Source: Emydura subglobosa (Eukaryota; Chordata; Testudines; Chelidae). From it: a stretch of DNA of 64,000 nucleotides. Shown here piece by piece: positions 13,340-25,230 of the stretch. The position numbers and the translations under genes were made by a program. The stretch lies in NCBI GenBank assembly GCA_007922225.1, contig ML679966.1:60446969-60510968 (forward strand), in the 5' to 3' direction. Below the pieces are notes generated by a model, which did no database searches, was not told the origin of the DNA, and worked only from the letters and a program-made list of their open reading frames with translations. Position 1 is the first letter of the stretch, and each line of letters opens with the position of its first letter.

Positions 13340-13489
13340 GTTCAAAATGCCTAAAGTCTAAACAAAATGTTTCATTCAACTCCCAACATTTTTCCACTTT
13401 TTTCAATTCACCAGGAATCCCTAAAAATTTCAGTTCAACCCAAACATTTTTTTTTGAAAACCAGTAAGTCAATCATTTACATAGCTCTA
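13340..13489 (-). repeat. AT-rich 'gaaaatgtttc' repeat, inverted copy
   Basis: On the minus strand it starts with a 'gtagagctatg' motif like the 'tagagctggttg' start at 14734 and continues with runs such as 'ttttcaaaaaaaaatg'. It is a degraded interspersed repeat. Confidence 0.35.
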
Positions 13490-14733
13490 CTCACAATCCT
13501 TGGTGCAGGGCTCTTAGTTCTGCCTTGCTGAGACTTTCCTGTTGCAGGCTTAGCTTCCCACACATAGGTGATTCTACTCCCTAAAGACTACATTCTCTGA
13601 GCTCCTACTCCAAAGCTGTAACAAGATGTTATGTCTGAATAACTCACACAACCCATCTACACCTGTAAGACTCTTCCCTCACTGAGCTCCTGCTGCCCTT
13701 GGTATCTCCCAGCAGGCCTGGTTCTGAAACATATTCTTCTGTCATGTGACTCTTGTATTAACTCTCTCCACCTGGTGACCTGGGCTAAGACTGGTACAGG
13801 TACAACTGAGTGCCCTTCCTCTTAAAGGGCCAGCGCACTGTGTGATGAGCTGCCTAACTTTGGCTGCCCACTTTTGAAAAGTCAGTCCAATGGGCTTAAC
13901 TGTCATGTCCTCACCACACTGTTTGTGATTCATGTTCCGTCCCCAACAGCAACTATAGAAATCAGTTTTCACACATTTCTAAACAAGAGGACTGAATCAG
14001 GGTGTAGTTTAAAATGTTGATGTACTGTCAACCACTTACTGGCTGAAATTATGACTAGAATCCAGTGTCTTCAAGTCTAGCGCTAGCAGAGGACATGAAG
14101 TTTGTGTGCTCAGATCTTTATAATAGCATTACTAGTAGAAAAGAAGCCACGAGGCACACAGAGTAACTAATTTATAAATTTCATTCATATTGTCATTTTA
14201 AATTCTTCTTATTCATGCCTAATTCAGTCTGCAACAATTTTTTATGATGTTGGCTATAAACTCCTGAAAACATGGATTTGTATTTGAAATGCTAGCAGGA
14301 GCTGAACTAATAATAAACATTGCTGCTTCTACTTCCAGATTTGCCAGGTTTCACATGGAAATGAACTAATATTACAGGGCAGCCACAAGTATTTTAGGGA
14401 TGGTTGATAGCTATTTCCTGGGTTGGGTTGCTTTTCAAAAGCTGCCTGCTTTTATGGTGGCGCATGAGAGCTGCTCAGTCAGTGCAGTGGTTTCTAGATT
14501 GATGGCTATGTTGAGGCTAGATAAAAGTGAAGCTCTAGTTAAGAGCAGAAGCTACCAAAGAGCCCCGTAAGCTTGATATAATTCATGATCTTGAATTCTG
14601 CTTTTCCTACAATTCCTGTGAAATCCCTCTATCATTAGCTCTGCAACATCTCTGATTTAATGGTTCTGTCTTGACTAGTCTGCTGCAAAAATCATCACCC
14701 ACATCTTCTTATCTTTTTTCTTTCACCGTTTAA
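13490..14733. other. Intergenic DNA without recognisable gene
   Basis: No exon, RNA gene or clear element ends recognised. The ORF at 13742-13972 (minus) has no familiar domain. Confidence 0.45.
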
Positions 14734-15180
14734 TAGAGCTGGTTGAAAAATGTTCAGGTGAACACTTTTCCATCCGAAAATGCAGATTCATCCATGTCAA
14801 AATGCTTCATGAGAATGTGTTTATTTTGACTACATTTTCAATAGGAGAAAGCTGAAAGTTTCAACTTTCTCATTTTGTTTGGACTTCATAATTTCATATC
14901 ACCTTGTTTCATTAAACTTTTATATTAATTAATATCATATGTATTGTATGTATCACAGTGAATATCAAAATGAAATGCTTTTACCTTCTTGAAATAAAAC
15001 ATTGTAAATGATCAAAATGAAGCCATCATCTAAACAAAACATGTAAGTGTTTCCCAATTGAAATGTTTCAGAACTTCTGCTTTCTTCTAAAATGTAGACT
15101 TTTAATTCTGATACAGAATGAAAAAAAATTAAATTATTGGAATTTCCCATGGAATGGGAATTTCTATTAATGAAATTTCT
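14734..15180 (+). repeat. AT-rich interspersed repeat with 'tagagctggttgaaaaatg' start
   Basis: The left end is like an amniote AT-rich DNA-element terminus, followed by alternating 'aaaatg' and 'cattttc' words through 15180. I could not find a clear mirrored right end. Confidence 0.35.
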
Positions 15181-15369
15181 CTAGGCATTCTTCAAGATTC
15201 AGCTTTCCTGATTCCAGCATCTGCAGAATGCTGACGACATGCACCTTCTTGCATACACCATGAAGCACAGTCAGTGGTCCTCCATCCTCATCACGCTCCA
15301 CAGTCCTGCTCTTGATTTTAAGACTGAGTTAGGATTTGCTTCTGTGATCTAATAGATTGAGTACAATGC

Positions 15370-15560
15370 TGGGAGTTGGTGATATTCCCAACTCTGTCAC
15401 TGAATATATATGTGGTCACAGTAATTCATTTTACCTCTGATTGCCTCAGCTATTCCATCTGTAAAAATGGACCTAATAATGCATGATCACCTTTGTAAAA
15501 TGCTTGGAGAGCTATGGATTCAGAGTGCTGTAAAGTTGCAAGTTAATTCTGAATTATTGC
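15370..15560 (+). repeat. MIR SINE (core and 3' part)
   Basis: The order of motifs matches MIR: 'tgtggtcacagtaattca', 'ttacctctgattgcctcag', 'ccatctgtaaaaatgg', 'taataatgc', and an L2-like tail ('gtaaaatgcttgga'). MIR is an ancient tRNA-derived SINE widespread in amniotes. The tRNA-like head is eroded. Confidence 0.75.
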
Positions 15561-16235
15561 TGTTTTTTAAAAACAAAACAAAAAACCCTTCCAATTCATT
15601 TGCTTCAGCCTAAATGACAGCTCTCATCTTGCTTTATTTTTCTCCTTGCTTCTTCTACTCTCTTAGCACAAGCCTTCTCTTTCCTTCCACAGAGGTTTTG
15701 CATTGTTAATGGGAGTCTTCTCCTCTGCTACTCCTGCCATGCGGAACTTTCTTCTAATTCAAACAGTCTCCATCACTTTCCAAATTTCATTTGAAAATGT
15801 CTTTTAGCTTTTGCCTATAGCTAAGAGTGTACCCGTATTAGTTTAACTGCATACAACATTTTGGGATACATTTGGGATAACGGTGGGGAGCATTTGGAAA
15901 ATGTCATATGAGATAAAGCTGTCTTGTATCATTTTTGATTTTTTGAATGACCAAACAAAAGCTGGTTTACTTCATATTGACTTGAGGATCAAATGCTTCC
16001 TTCTTTCTTAAACACTATGATTATGATAGATATCCACATTCCACTGCAAATACTATATAGGAGATTTGCCTGAGTAAGGACTATGGCCTAGGTTCAATTC
16101 CCTTTGGAGGTCACAGTGGTGACTTCTGACTATAACGGTTTATGTATAGTCTGATGTTAGTAAATAAAATAGCAGATAAGAAACTGAAAACATGTTTTGA
16201 TTTTATCAACTTTTCTTCACCAAAGATAATACTTA

Positions 16236-16310
16236 GTCCTGCTATATGTGCAGGGGATTGGACTAGATGACCTCTCAAGGTCCCTTCCAGTTCTATGATT
16301 CTATGAAAGC
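16236..16310 (+). mobile_element. CR1 LINE 3'-end fragment
   Basis: The block 'ggggattggactagatgacc' followed by 'aaggtcccttccagttct' and an 'attctatga' terminal repeat is the standard archosaur/turtle CR1 3' end. Only about 75 bases remain. Confidence 0.88.
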
Positions 16311-16908
16311 TGGATTTAGATAGCATTATAGAAACTCTACAACTGACCAAAGAATGTGAGCGGAGAAGCTTATTTCATGGTCATTACCACCCAGACTTCA
16401 ATCTAGAGGGACTGAACAAAAGAGCCAGTTCATAAAGTGAAAAAAAGATTGTAAAAGCCTCTTTGAGGGTATGTCAACCCAAGATAGTTACTAAAAATTT
16501 TAGCAGATACATATCAACCTTGTGTTTCACCCTTTGCGGGTTTTCACTGTCATTTGGACTCCAATATGCTGTTACGATGGAGGGTATGGGAAGCTGCGTG
16601 AAAGTGTGTCTTGGATCTCTGAGCAATTACAGACCTTACTGAAGCTGGTGGACTGAATGAAATGCAGCTAGCACAGTGAAGTGAGGGAGTGATTGAATGT
16701 CCCTTTGTTAGTGGTAGCCAACACAATAGAAGCCACTACTGCCCAAATCATACACCAACATGGTAAGGTGGGAGTAGAAACTGAGCCATGCAGGTTAAGG
16801 GGTTTCCCTAGGAAATGATGGCAAATGCAAGAGCTAGGCATTGATTAGATTACAGCTGTGAGTAGAAGCTGAAAGCTAGAGTTAGGCACCAGTTCCCACT
16901 GATTCACA

Positions 16909-17156
16909 GGGTACATCTACGCTGCAAAGTTGTGTGTGTTTATGGAATAGATAGACATACCTATGCTAACTTTAATCTAGCTAGTGTGGTAGCAACAAAA
17001 GTAAAGAGGTGATGGCACATATTTCATCTCCTGCTAGCTGCCCCATGGGGATCCGGATTACATTCTTGTGTTGCTAGCCCATGCTGCTGAGTCTTCATTG
17101 CTATTATATGTTAGCTAAATTAATGCTACCCCTTAATCTGCAGCATAGATGTACCC
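16909..17156. mobile_element. MITE with 19-bp terminal inverted repeats
   Basis: The left end 'gggtacatctacgctgcaa' (16909-16927) is the inverted match of 'ctgcagcatagatgtaccc' (17138-17156) with about two mismatches. The 248-bp non-coding unit is of the 'gtctacactgcaa' class abundant in turtles. I could not define a target-site duplication, so PIF/Harbinger or hAT origin remains open. Confidence 0.75.
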
Positions 17157-17564
17157 ACATGGATGAGAAGGGTTGTCACCTGGCTGGTTTTTCTCCTGCT
17201 TTGCCAGTCTGTAGAGGTAATGTGCCAGGTTTTTGCTGCACTTCTGCACCAGTGCATGCACTAATCTTAACTACTGGCTGCACATGTCATGGCTGGGAGT
17301 GTGCCGTGGCCTGGCCAGCACCTATGTGTCACTCTTACCCTCACCTCCGTGGGCTGAGAAAGAGCAAAGGATAGCCTTCTTTCCATTGCTGTTGTCTTCC
17401 CCTTTATAAGCTTTCCTTAAGCCCAGTTGGGCAGCAGATAGTCAGTGCACCAGATCCCACTTTTTCATAAAGAGGCCAACCTCCCTGTCACATACATCCA
17501 CTGAGCACTTTCACAATTTTATCTTCACTGTCATCCAAGGAAATCATGAGAATCAGAAGGGGCA

Positions 17565-17760
17565 GTCATTGTATAGAGTCAGTTTGGTCTTGTGATTAGT
17601 GCTGGGGACTGGGAATCACGAGACGTGTTCTATTGCTAACCATGCACGGCTCGCAGTTTGACCTCAGGTAAATCACATAATTTCTCTGCGCATCAGTTTC
17701 CCCATCAGTACAATAGGGATAATGCTACTTATCTACCTTTTAAGGAACTTTGAAGTCCCC
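17565..17760 (+). repeat. MIR SINE, nearly full length
   Basis: Motifs in MIR order: 'gtcttgtgattagtgctgg' (tRNA-like head), 'gactgggaatcacgagac', 'gacctcaggtaaatcac', 'ctgcgcatcagtttcccc', 'caatagggataatgctac'. The tail runs into the AT-rich tract at 17762. Confidence 0.85.
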
Positions 17761-17761
17761 A

Positions 17762-17858
17762 GATGAACAGTATTATTATATTATAATAATTATATTAATT
17801 AATTATATTATATTATAATAATTATATTATATTAATATTATATTTATTATATTAAATC
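17762..17858. repeat. AT-rich simple repeat (ATT/TATTA type)
   Basis: About 97 bases consist almost only of A and T in words such as 'tattatattataataatta'. It probably grew from the AT-rich end of the adjacent MIR. Confidence 0.85.
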
Positions 17859-18984
17859 TCTCTTGAATGAAAGGCAAGGTCACACTTCTATGACTTATTT
17901 GCAGACTTTCAAGAAAGTCTCAAGTTAAATGAGTGTCTTTTTGACTCAGACTATCCCTAAAGATTATAGTGACTGAGAAATTCTCTGCCAATAAAGTGAA
18001 AGATTTAAAAAAAAAAAAACCTTTAAAGGTATTAGCTGCACTAAATGTAAAATACCTGATCCCCACTGTCACATTGTGGCAGCATTTAACACTGCTTGAT
18101 AATCAGGAACAAAGTACTATTTTAGTTTATTTTTGCTACGCTATGGCTAGTGTTTTTATTTATTTTTCAACTGGATCAGCATTATTTCTCAGTAGTACTC
18201 TGGCACTCCATTCACTTTTGTGGCCCAATCATGCAAAACACTAAGTACCCTTCTTGGAGCACCATTAGATTCCATTGATTCCACTGAGTGTTTGGGGTGC
18301 AAAGCATCTTATGGATGTTTCAGGATAAGAGGTATTTTATTCATTCCTGGAAGTGCTGTCTGACCAGCCATTCTTTTGTTAGGAAGAGGCTCCCTTCCTA
18401 ATTTTACAGGAATGACAACATTTTAATTTAACCCTTGTTTTGAGGACCAATGTGATTCCAATTAACTAAGAAATGTGTGTGGTATTTGAATTTCATGCCC
18501 CATCTGAAATCCTCCACTGGGCCAGATAATTTCTCCCATTTCACTGAAGTAAATTAAATTATTCCAGATTTACAGCAGTGTAAATGAAAACAGTCTGGTC
18601 CACGGTTCCTCATTGCCTACCCGAACCAAGTTTAAGGGTCTGATCTTCATCTGATGTAATTCAGAATTGCTTCACTGAAGTCAATGGAACTATGCGTGAT
18701 TATATCATTGGAGGTTTTGAGACTGAGCGTTGTCCTTACGTTCAAGGCTCTGCCCAGCTCTACCTTCTATAACATGTTGATTTTGTGTTGTTCTATTTTC
18801 CTAATCAAAATGTTATGCAGTTCCAAATAAATGCCTTACAGAAGTTTAAGTACATTACGTCCATACTATTACCTTTATCAACCAAATTTGTAGTCTCAAA
18901 AATTATATCAAATAGTTTGACAAAATCTATTTTCCATAAACCCAAGACGATTGATCTATTATTATTATTATTTATCCTTTAATG
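17859..18984. other. Intergenic DNA with foldback-type fragments
   Basis: A-run at 18007-18019. Stretches at 18510-18600 and 18640-18730 resemble the foldback family with 'tcactgaagtcaatgg' and 'agcagtgtaaatg' words. No gene recognised; ORFs at 17969-18244 and 18785-18982 show no domain. Confidence 0.45.
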
Positions 18985-19470
18985 TTTTATTAATTGGGTC
19001 CCATATCAGCTGTTCTTTTATTTAACACGGCACTGAAGTCAGGCTGATGGGCCTATAATTACTTGGGTCATCCTTTTTAAATATTATAATATTGGCAAAG
19101 CATTAGCTTTATTCCAGTCCACTGGAACTTCCACAGTGTTCCAAGATTTAATAAAAATCAATATTAATGGTCCAGCAACCACTTATTTTAAAATACAGGT
19201 TATCGAGACCTGCTGATTTAAATATGTCCAACTTCACTAGATGCAGTTAAGCTTCCTCCTTAGTTACAATTGGAATGGAAAGTATTTCATCAGCATGTGA
19301 TATGAGTACAGCATCTGTTTCCCCCAGATACAGAACAGAATTGTGTATTATTCAGAGCAAGTGTGAATATTAGGAAAATTAAATAGGTTAGATTAGAAAC
19401 AGCATAGTGAGAAAAAATAATTTGGCAGTCTTTGGCTTTCCAATAGCGACAAATCTATATTTTTTATGTT
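18985..19470 (-). mobile_element. CR1/L3-like LINE fragment, RT N-terminal region
   Basis: On the minus strand the region encodes pieces like 'SAGLDNLYF', 'GPLILIFIKSWNTVEVP' and 'DWNKANALPI', which are the start of the CR1-clade reverse transcriptase (the 'SAGPD' and 'SW.TGEVP.DW' signatures). Frame breaks occur after 'LPI'. It lacks the palm and 3' end, so it is an internal fragment of an old element. Confidence 0.8.
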
Positions 19471-20041
19471 AATGAGATAAGAAATTACTGAGAAAATGGG
19501 CTAGATCCTGTGGTGCAGTGCAGCCACTTTGTACCAAATTGCCAGTGTTAGCTGGTTCTAAAACTGGGGTTAATAAGTCCAGAGACAAAATTACTTCATC
19601 AGAACCTCTGGTGACATAGAGCTGATATAGAGGCCCCTACATCCCACTTTCTCCACTTTCAGTTGCTTGTGTAGCTGGGGTAAGGAGCTGTGGCTGGAAG
19701 AAAGGGGACGTGGTTGGGATACCCTCTTCCCTGCTGATCCTCAGCTGTATTTTTGCCTTCTGTAATTGTTGCAGCCTGGCATATGATAGACAGGCCATAA
19801 GGCTATTCTACTAAAGTATAAGGGGATTGGGTCTACATAGTGCTGCAGCAGGTTCAGGAGAGTGCAAAGGTGAAATTTAAGGCATCTTTGCACTCACATC
19901 CCAGACTTGTACTCTCTGTAGTTCATATATAGCTGAGAATTTGGCCCTTTGTCCCCAGTATGTAGCAAAGTTCAATATGTTGCTTATCATAAATATCAAC
20001 GTACAACAAGTTGGAACCTTGAATTAAGTACTATGAAAAGT
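19471..20041. other. Intergenic DNA
   Basis: No gene or clear element. Short words such as 'tagatcctgtggtgcagtg' and 'tttaaggcatctttgcact' suggest old foldback-type repeats. Confidence 0.4.
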
Positions 20042-20044
20042 TAA

Positions 20045-20306
20045 GGCCTGGTCTACACTGCTGCTGGCATTATGTAGTTTGCATATCTCCTGTCGACTTA
20101 CTTATGTTGCTGTACCACAGCATCTCTGCTGTGCTGCGTTGACAGGAGATGCCCTCCAGTTGATGCAGCCTTACTCCTTTCAGGGTGTGGTGGATTGATG
20201 GAATCGACCGGAGTGCACTTCCGGGATCAATTGAGCGGGTCTCCACAGCCAGCTCAATCAATCCCGCTGCATCAATCTGTGCAGCCTAGGCAGTGTAGAC
20301 ATATCG
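20045..20306. mobile_element. PIF/Harbinger MITE with TAA target duplication
   Basis: Left end 'ggcctggtctacactgc' is inverted at the right as 'gcagtgtagacatatcg'. The 262-bp unit is flanked by TAA on both sides (20042-20044 and 20307-20309), the 3-bp duplication expected for PIF/Harbinger. It is non-coding; the minus-strand ORF over it (20070-20261) is a shadow. Confidence 0.85.
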
Positions 20307-20447
20307 TAAGGAAATTATTATTTGAGAGACATATCTAGCACATTATGGGCAGATTTACCTAAAAAACCCTCACCACATAGCCCCAAATTATTAATATATT
20401 TATTGATTTTAGTAGGACAGTATATAAAAATTATAAGTCAAACCTTA

Positions 20448-20744
20448 GGGCAGGTCTATACTACCGCTTAAGTCAATATAACTTATGTCACTCAGGGGTG
20501 TGAAAAATACCCCCCACACACAATAAATGACGCAAGTTATGGTGACCTAAGCACTGTCCACACCAGCGCTATGTCAGTGGGAGACACTCTACTGCCGACA
20601 GCTTTCATCTCTTGTGAAGGTGGAGTATTTATGCTGACCGAAGAGTTCTCTTTCAGCATAGAGTGTCTTCATCAGAAGTGCTACAGTGGTGCAGCTGCAC
20701 CAATGATTGCGCTGCTATAGCGCTTCTAGTGTTGACTAGCCTGT
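20448..20744. mobile_element. PIF/Harbinger-type MITE
   Basis: Left end 'gggcaggtctatactac' against right end 'gtgttgactagcctgta'. The interior carries motifs such as 'ataacttatgtcactcagg' and 'aaggtggagtatttatgc' typical of turtle Harbinger miniature elements. Ends are partly degraded and the duplication (TTA/TA) is uncertain. Confidence 0.7.
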
Positions 20745-21344
20745 AGAATAAAGATTGGAGAAGATTTACGAAAGCATATGAAACTTTCCACTGTTACAGG
20801 CTGAAGCAGCTATTTATAATTCCACCATATTCACAAAAGAATCAACTGATACAGCAAAGATACTCACGTTGGGCAAAACTCTCAAGTCCAATAATTATAT
20901 TAGCAGTTTTGAATTAGTCTGTGCAGTGAGTAATGCTTTCCTTATCTATTCAGTTAGCAGTTATCTCTCTAGGTTACTTAAGGCAATATATAACATTTGG
21001 GCGGGCACAGTCTGAGCTAAAATGCAGCTGTTAAAAATATGTCTGTAATGCTCTGCGTACCTCCAATACAGACAAATCTGACAGTCCAGGGGTTGTATGA
21101 AGTATTTGCCTTCTTTCCTCAATAATTGTTTTCCTTTTATTTGGAAAGAGTGTAGAAATACTAATAGTTTATTTGAACTGCCTACTCACATCCACTCCTC
21201 TTCCTTAATAGGAAAATGAAAAGATCTGGGAAAAGAAATAGTGACCCATGACCGTAGAATTTCTACTTGTAGAAGAAGTTAGCATGACCATGAATTTCTG
21301 TGATAATTATTCAGCATCTGCTGTAAAAGCTGACATTTTACCGG
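20745..21344. other. Intergenic DNA
   Basis: No gene or recognised element between the MITE and the foldback element at 21345. Confidence 0.4.
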
Positions 21345-21490
21345 CTGATTCTCACACCACTATAAATAAGCAGTAATTCCACTGAAGGATTTACACTGGG
21401 GTAAAACTGATTTAAACCCTATTGGTCGACTCCTGCTGTCCTTACCCAGGCAAAATTCCCACTGATTTCAATAGGATTTGGTCTTCTATA
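21345..21490. repeat. Foldback element, 'ctgattctc...aatagga' type
   Basis: The first half ('ctgattctcacacc', 'gcagtaattccactgaagg') is loosely mirrored by the second ('aaaattcccactgatttcaa'). It belongs to a class of short amniote palindromes whose centre resembles 'attgaagtcaatgg'. Confidence 0.45.
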
Positions 21491-22354
21491 CCACAGATTA
21501 CTGCAGTGTGTCTTTATTACTATAATTAGTCATTGAAACCTTCTGGCATTTATTTATAAGGCCCCTCCTTCTGGAAGCATATGAAACTTCAAAGTGAGTT
21601 TGGCTTTAAGCAAGCACAGTTTTCATGGAGGGTACTAAACAGGATTAACACAGTAGGTGTTAATTTGTGTTTTCTTCAGAACAAATATACAGTCAACATA
21701 GAAAATGTAGGGAGGACAAAGAATAAAAATTAATGAGTCCTGTAACATTACTGAGGGAGACAGCAACAGGACAGCAAAATTGTGGTGCATGACCACTGAC
21801 GCTATGCCTATCCCTCAAAACCATCATACTACTTTGCTAATACATATTTCCATGTGATCAGATATGGAATTTAAAAAGTATGTTCTTTTCTATTTTCAAA
21901 AATGATTAAAATGTGTTAATTATACTATAAACAATACAGCACTTTAGAGCAGATGGAACACATCATTGAACAATATCCCATTTCTTTCCTATAATATAAT
22001 GGATTGGATTTTTTTCTTTTTCTGTGGTTTTGGTGTTTGCTTGTTTTTTGTAATGCTTATAATGAAATTAAGAATTAGGTCAATGAATCATTTGCTAAAA
22101 TGACTGCTAAAATGAACTGAATGGACACAAGCTGAACTATAGCATGGTCAAATCTTCTTTGCCTTACACAAGAATAGACACAGTGGGACTACTCAAGATA
22201 GGATTACTCATGAGTAAGAGTTTGTAGGTTCTGATCCTTTCTTAGTGAGGGGAGTGGGATTAGGAGGTCCAATCCAACAAATCCTTATGGATTAGAACTA
22301 CTTGGGTGAGCAAAAGTCTGCATTATCTGGCCATTGGTTACCAGTTAAGAAATA
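21491..22354. other. Intergenic DNA
   Basis: AT-rich; no gene or recognised element. Confidence 0.4.
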
Positions 22355-22610
22355 GTTTCTTTCAGAGAGACAAGGTAATATCTTTTATTGGACCAACTTC
22401 TGTTGGTGAGAAAGTCAAGCTTTCGAGTTTACACAGAGTTCTTCGGACCTTGACAATCTTCCAAGTTTATATAAACGTCTGAAGAAGAGCTCCGTATAAA
22501 ATCAAAAGCTTGTCTGTCTCACCAACAGAGGTTGGTCCAGAAAAAGATATTACCTCACCCCACCTTGTCTCTCTAATATCCTGGGGCCAACATGGCTACA
22601 ACAAAAGTGC
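22355..22610. repeat. Long palindromic interspersed element
   Basis: Left arm 22355-22420 ('gacaaggtaatatctttta', 'ccaacttctgttggtga') is inverted in the right arm 22478-22577 ('tctcaccaacagaggttgg', 'aagatattacctcacc', 'ccttgtctctct'). The arms surround a spacer with 'ttacacagagttcttcgg' and its partner 'gaagaagagctccgtata'. It ends with 'atcctggggccaacatgg', a motif I know from widespread sauropsid repeats of this kind. It is non-coding. Confidence 0.7.
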
Positions 22611-22762
22611 ATAGTTTCTTTTGTCATTTACTTTTGAAATCATTAAGATCCCAGTTCAACAATCCATCCCTATAAGGCAAAGTACTTAAACACGTGATTA
22701 ATTTTAGGCATGTTCTTAAGTGCTTTCCTGAATTGTAGTCTTAGCCTATGAGGTCCTGAAGA

Positions 22763-22810
22763 CCAGATCCTCAAAGGTAATTTAATATCCCTTTAAAGAT
22801 CTGGGCCTGA
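22763..22810. repeat. Short foldback element (about 48 bp)
   Basis: 'cagatcctcaaaggta' at the left is mirrored by 'ctttaaagatctgggcctg' at the right. It is an internally deleted copy of an amniote palindromic MITE-like family. Confidence 0.5.
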
Positions 22811-23879
22811 CACTGAGCGCCTGCAACTCCTGGTGAAATGAAAGGACTCAGTATTTAGCAGGGTTTTGGACATTTTGTACTATCACTGTTTATCTTTTCA
22901 AATTTATCCTAAATATGTAATTGCAGACTGATAGAATATTCAGTCCAAAATGAAAAATAATTCTATTGTTCTTGTGTTATAATGATGTGTGGTATTTATT
23001 TCGCTGATCACAATGGGGTGCAACACGTTACACTATAAGAACGATAATATGAAATGAGTGCTAAAACTACCCTTCAAAGACTTCTGTCAACCTGGCTATG
23101 TTTTACGGGATAATCTGTGATCCAGATGGCAGTGAGACTGAAGTAGTTCTTCCCTCCTTCCCCCCACAGTACTTTGGGAATAAGATACTGTGATTCAATG
23201 CCAATGTATGATCAGTATATTAAAATGCTGGAAATATTTTGGTGTGTGTATAAATGGATGACCTGAAACTACAATGATTAGTTTGAAGCTATGAAGAATT
23301 ACTGGACAAAGCATCAATATTTTGGTGGTATATTTCCATTAAATAGATTGGCAAAAAATAAAAAGAATTCACCAGTACAAATAATGTATCAGTCAGTGCA
23401 TTTTTAATACTCTGATCCAATCATCACTCCTTGATTCCCTTCAGTTTTCTAACTTCCAGCATCAGTTGGATTTCCAGATAAAAAATGTAATATATATGAC
23501 TACTGAATTATGCATTAGCTAAAATACTATTCTCCAGTTTGGCTGCTTAATATCTATGAGTGTCAAATGAGATTATTCTCTGGCATCTTAAAATATTTTG
23601 GTGAACAGTTTAAAAATTGCCTAAATAAATTGGCCATTTCTACTTAGAAAGATGTCAAGAGAAATTGATGGGTGCTTATTTCTACCACGCAATTTCTTAA
23701 CAAGAAAAAGCTAAAACTATTAAAAATATTCTTGTCATGTTGCCCATCTCTGATATTTGAGTAATAACTCAGTGGACTGGATGAGTATTATTTAGTTGTC
23801 CTAGAAAACAGGTACGTATTGTCCAAGTAAGAACATTACAGACAGGGCTGGCAGCATCACTTATTAATGTTGCCTGAGT
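22811..23879. other. Intergenic AT-rich DNA
   Basis: No gene or recognised element. Confidence 0.4.
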
Positions 23880-25080
23880 CTTCCCATTATAAGACCTTGT
23901 TTTCAATTGCTTATAACTTTGCTAAAACTGGAGCCGTTGGGGCTCAAATTTTCCATGCTGGATGTCTCGCTCAAGCTTAAATTATTTATTTTTGAAAATT
24001 TCAGCCAAAATGGTTCAGCCATTTCAGAGAACAAGGTTAGAGGAAAAATATATATTGTCTTGCTCACGTTAAAATGTTCTGTAACCATTTTCTTTGAAAA
24101 TCTTTAGCACCCTCCTGCTCTGGAGCAGGGGCTTGACATTTGGCATGGTGGCATCCTTTGTGTCAGGGATGTATCTTTTGCTGTCCTCATGAAGATCTGC
24201 ACAAATTTGGTGATGTATAAGGCCTTTGAAAAAGCACAGTTTGCACCTGCTCATTAGATATGTTTTAGGTTTTAGCATCTAAATTCCTTGAAGATTTCAT
24301 CTGCAATGGGAATGCTTCCCCTGGGCTGAGTCAGACTTTGCTGAGCCATGCTGGTCCAGGTCTCGGAACCTGAACTGAGAGCAGGGAGACAGTCTCTCCT
24401 GTACTTTTAGTGACTCCCCTACTGGGTTCAGGCAGTGTGAAGGACAAAGCTGGGAGTGGGAGGGAGACTGGGACTCAGGTGGGGAGCCCAGAGGGGTGAG
24501 ATTTGGACTTTCTGGGCAAGGAGATTGGAACTGAGAAGAGTAGACTGAGGAATGGAGACTGGGATTAGCTAGGTGAGGAAATGAGACTGGAATGAGGAGT
24601 CAGGCTTAGGTAAGAGACAGTACTGGGACAAGAACAGGAGTTAAAAGGGGTGAAGCTTGGGGAGAATGAGCAGAAGAATCCATGCCCACTAGAGAACACT
24701 CTCCTCTGGAGCCTGGAATGGAATCCAAGTTTCCTGAAACTCACCATCCCTCTGATGTCAGCAAATAGCTGTAAAACCCACTGGCCAAGAATGTGTCTCA
24801 TCCCCTTCCGGTGCTGAGACACAGAGGATGAAACCCTACTAGTGCTATCTATCCCTTTTTGTGGCACAGCAGTCCTGTGTGATGCCGAGCAAATCAGTTA
24901 AACCAAACTTTGCACAGATGATCACAAATTGTGTGTTCCTCATTTTCTGGCTGCCTGCCTGGAGACCCTGTGATCTGATTTGCAGAAGTGCTGAGATCAC
25001 ATAACTGCAACCAAAATCAATGGGAGCTATATAATGATAAATATTCTGAAAAATCAAGTCCAATTGGGCACCTAAAACTA
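23880..25080 (+). repeat. Mosaic turtle-type interspersed repeat with G/A-rich degenerate minisatellite
   Basis: The part at 23910-24050 ('gcttataactttgctaaaa', 'tttcagccaaaatggttcag') resembles a repeat I have seen in turtle DNA. It is followed by a purine-rich stretch (24440-24690) in which variants of 'gagactggga' recur about six times at irregular spacing. The stretch up to 25080 has no coding signal. Whether this is one element or several joined is unclear. Confidence 0.4.
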
Positions 25081-25230
25081 GTAGATACTTTTGACCTTGA
25101 TCTCTGTTGTGCCTCAGTTCTCCATCTATGAAATGGAAATAATAATACTCTAATTTTATAAGATATTATGAAAATAAATGCATCAATATTTGTGAAGCAC
25201 TCAGATACTATTTTGTGAGCACCATACATA
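25081..25230 (+). repeat. MIR SINE 3' part
   Basis: 'gttgtgcctcagttctcc', 'catctatgaaatggaaat', 'aataatactct' and 'gtgaagcactcagatact' follow the MIR core and L2-like tail order. Confidence 0.7.
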
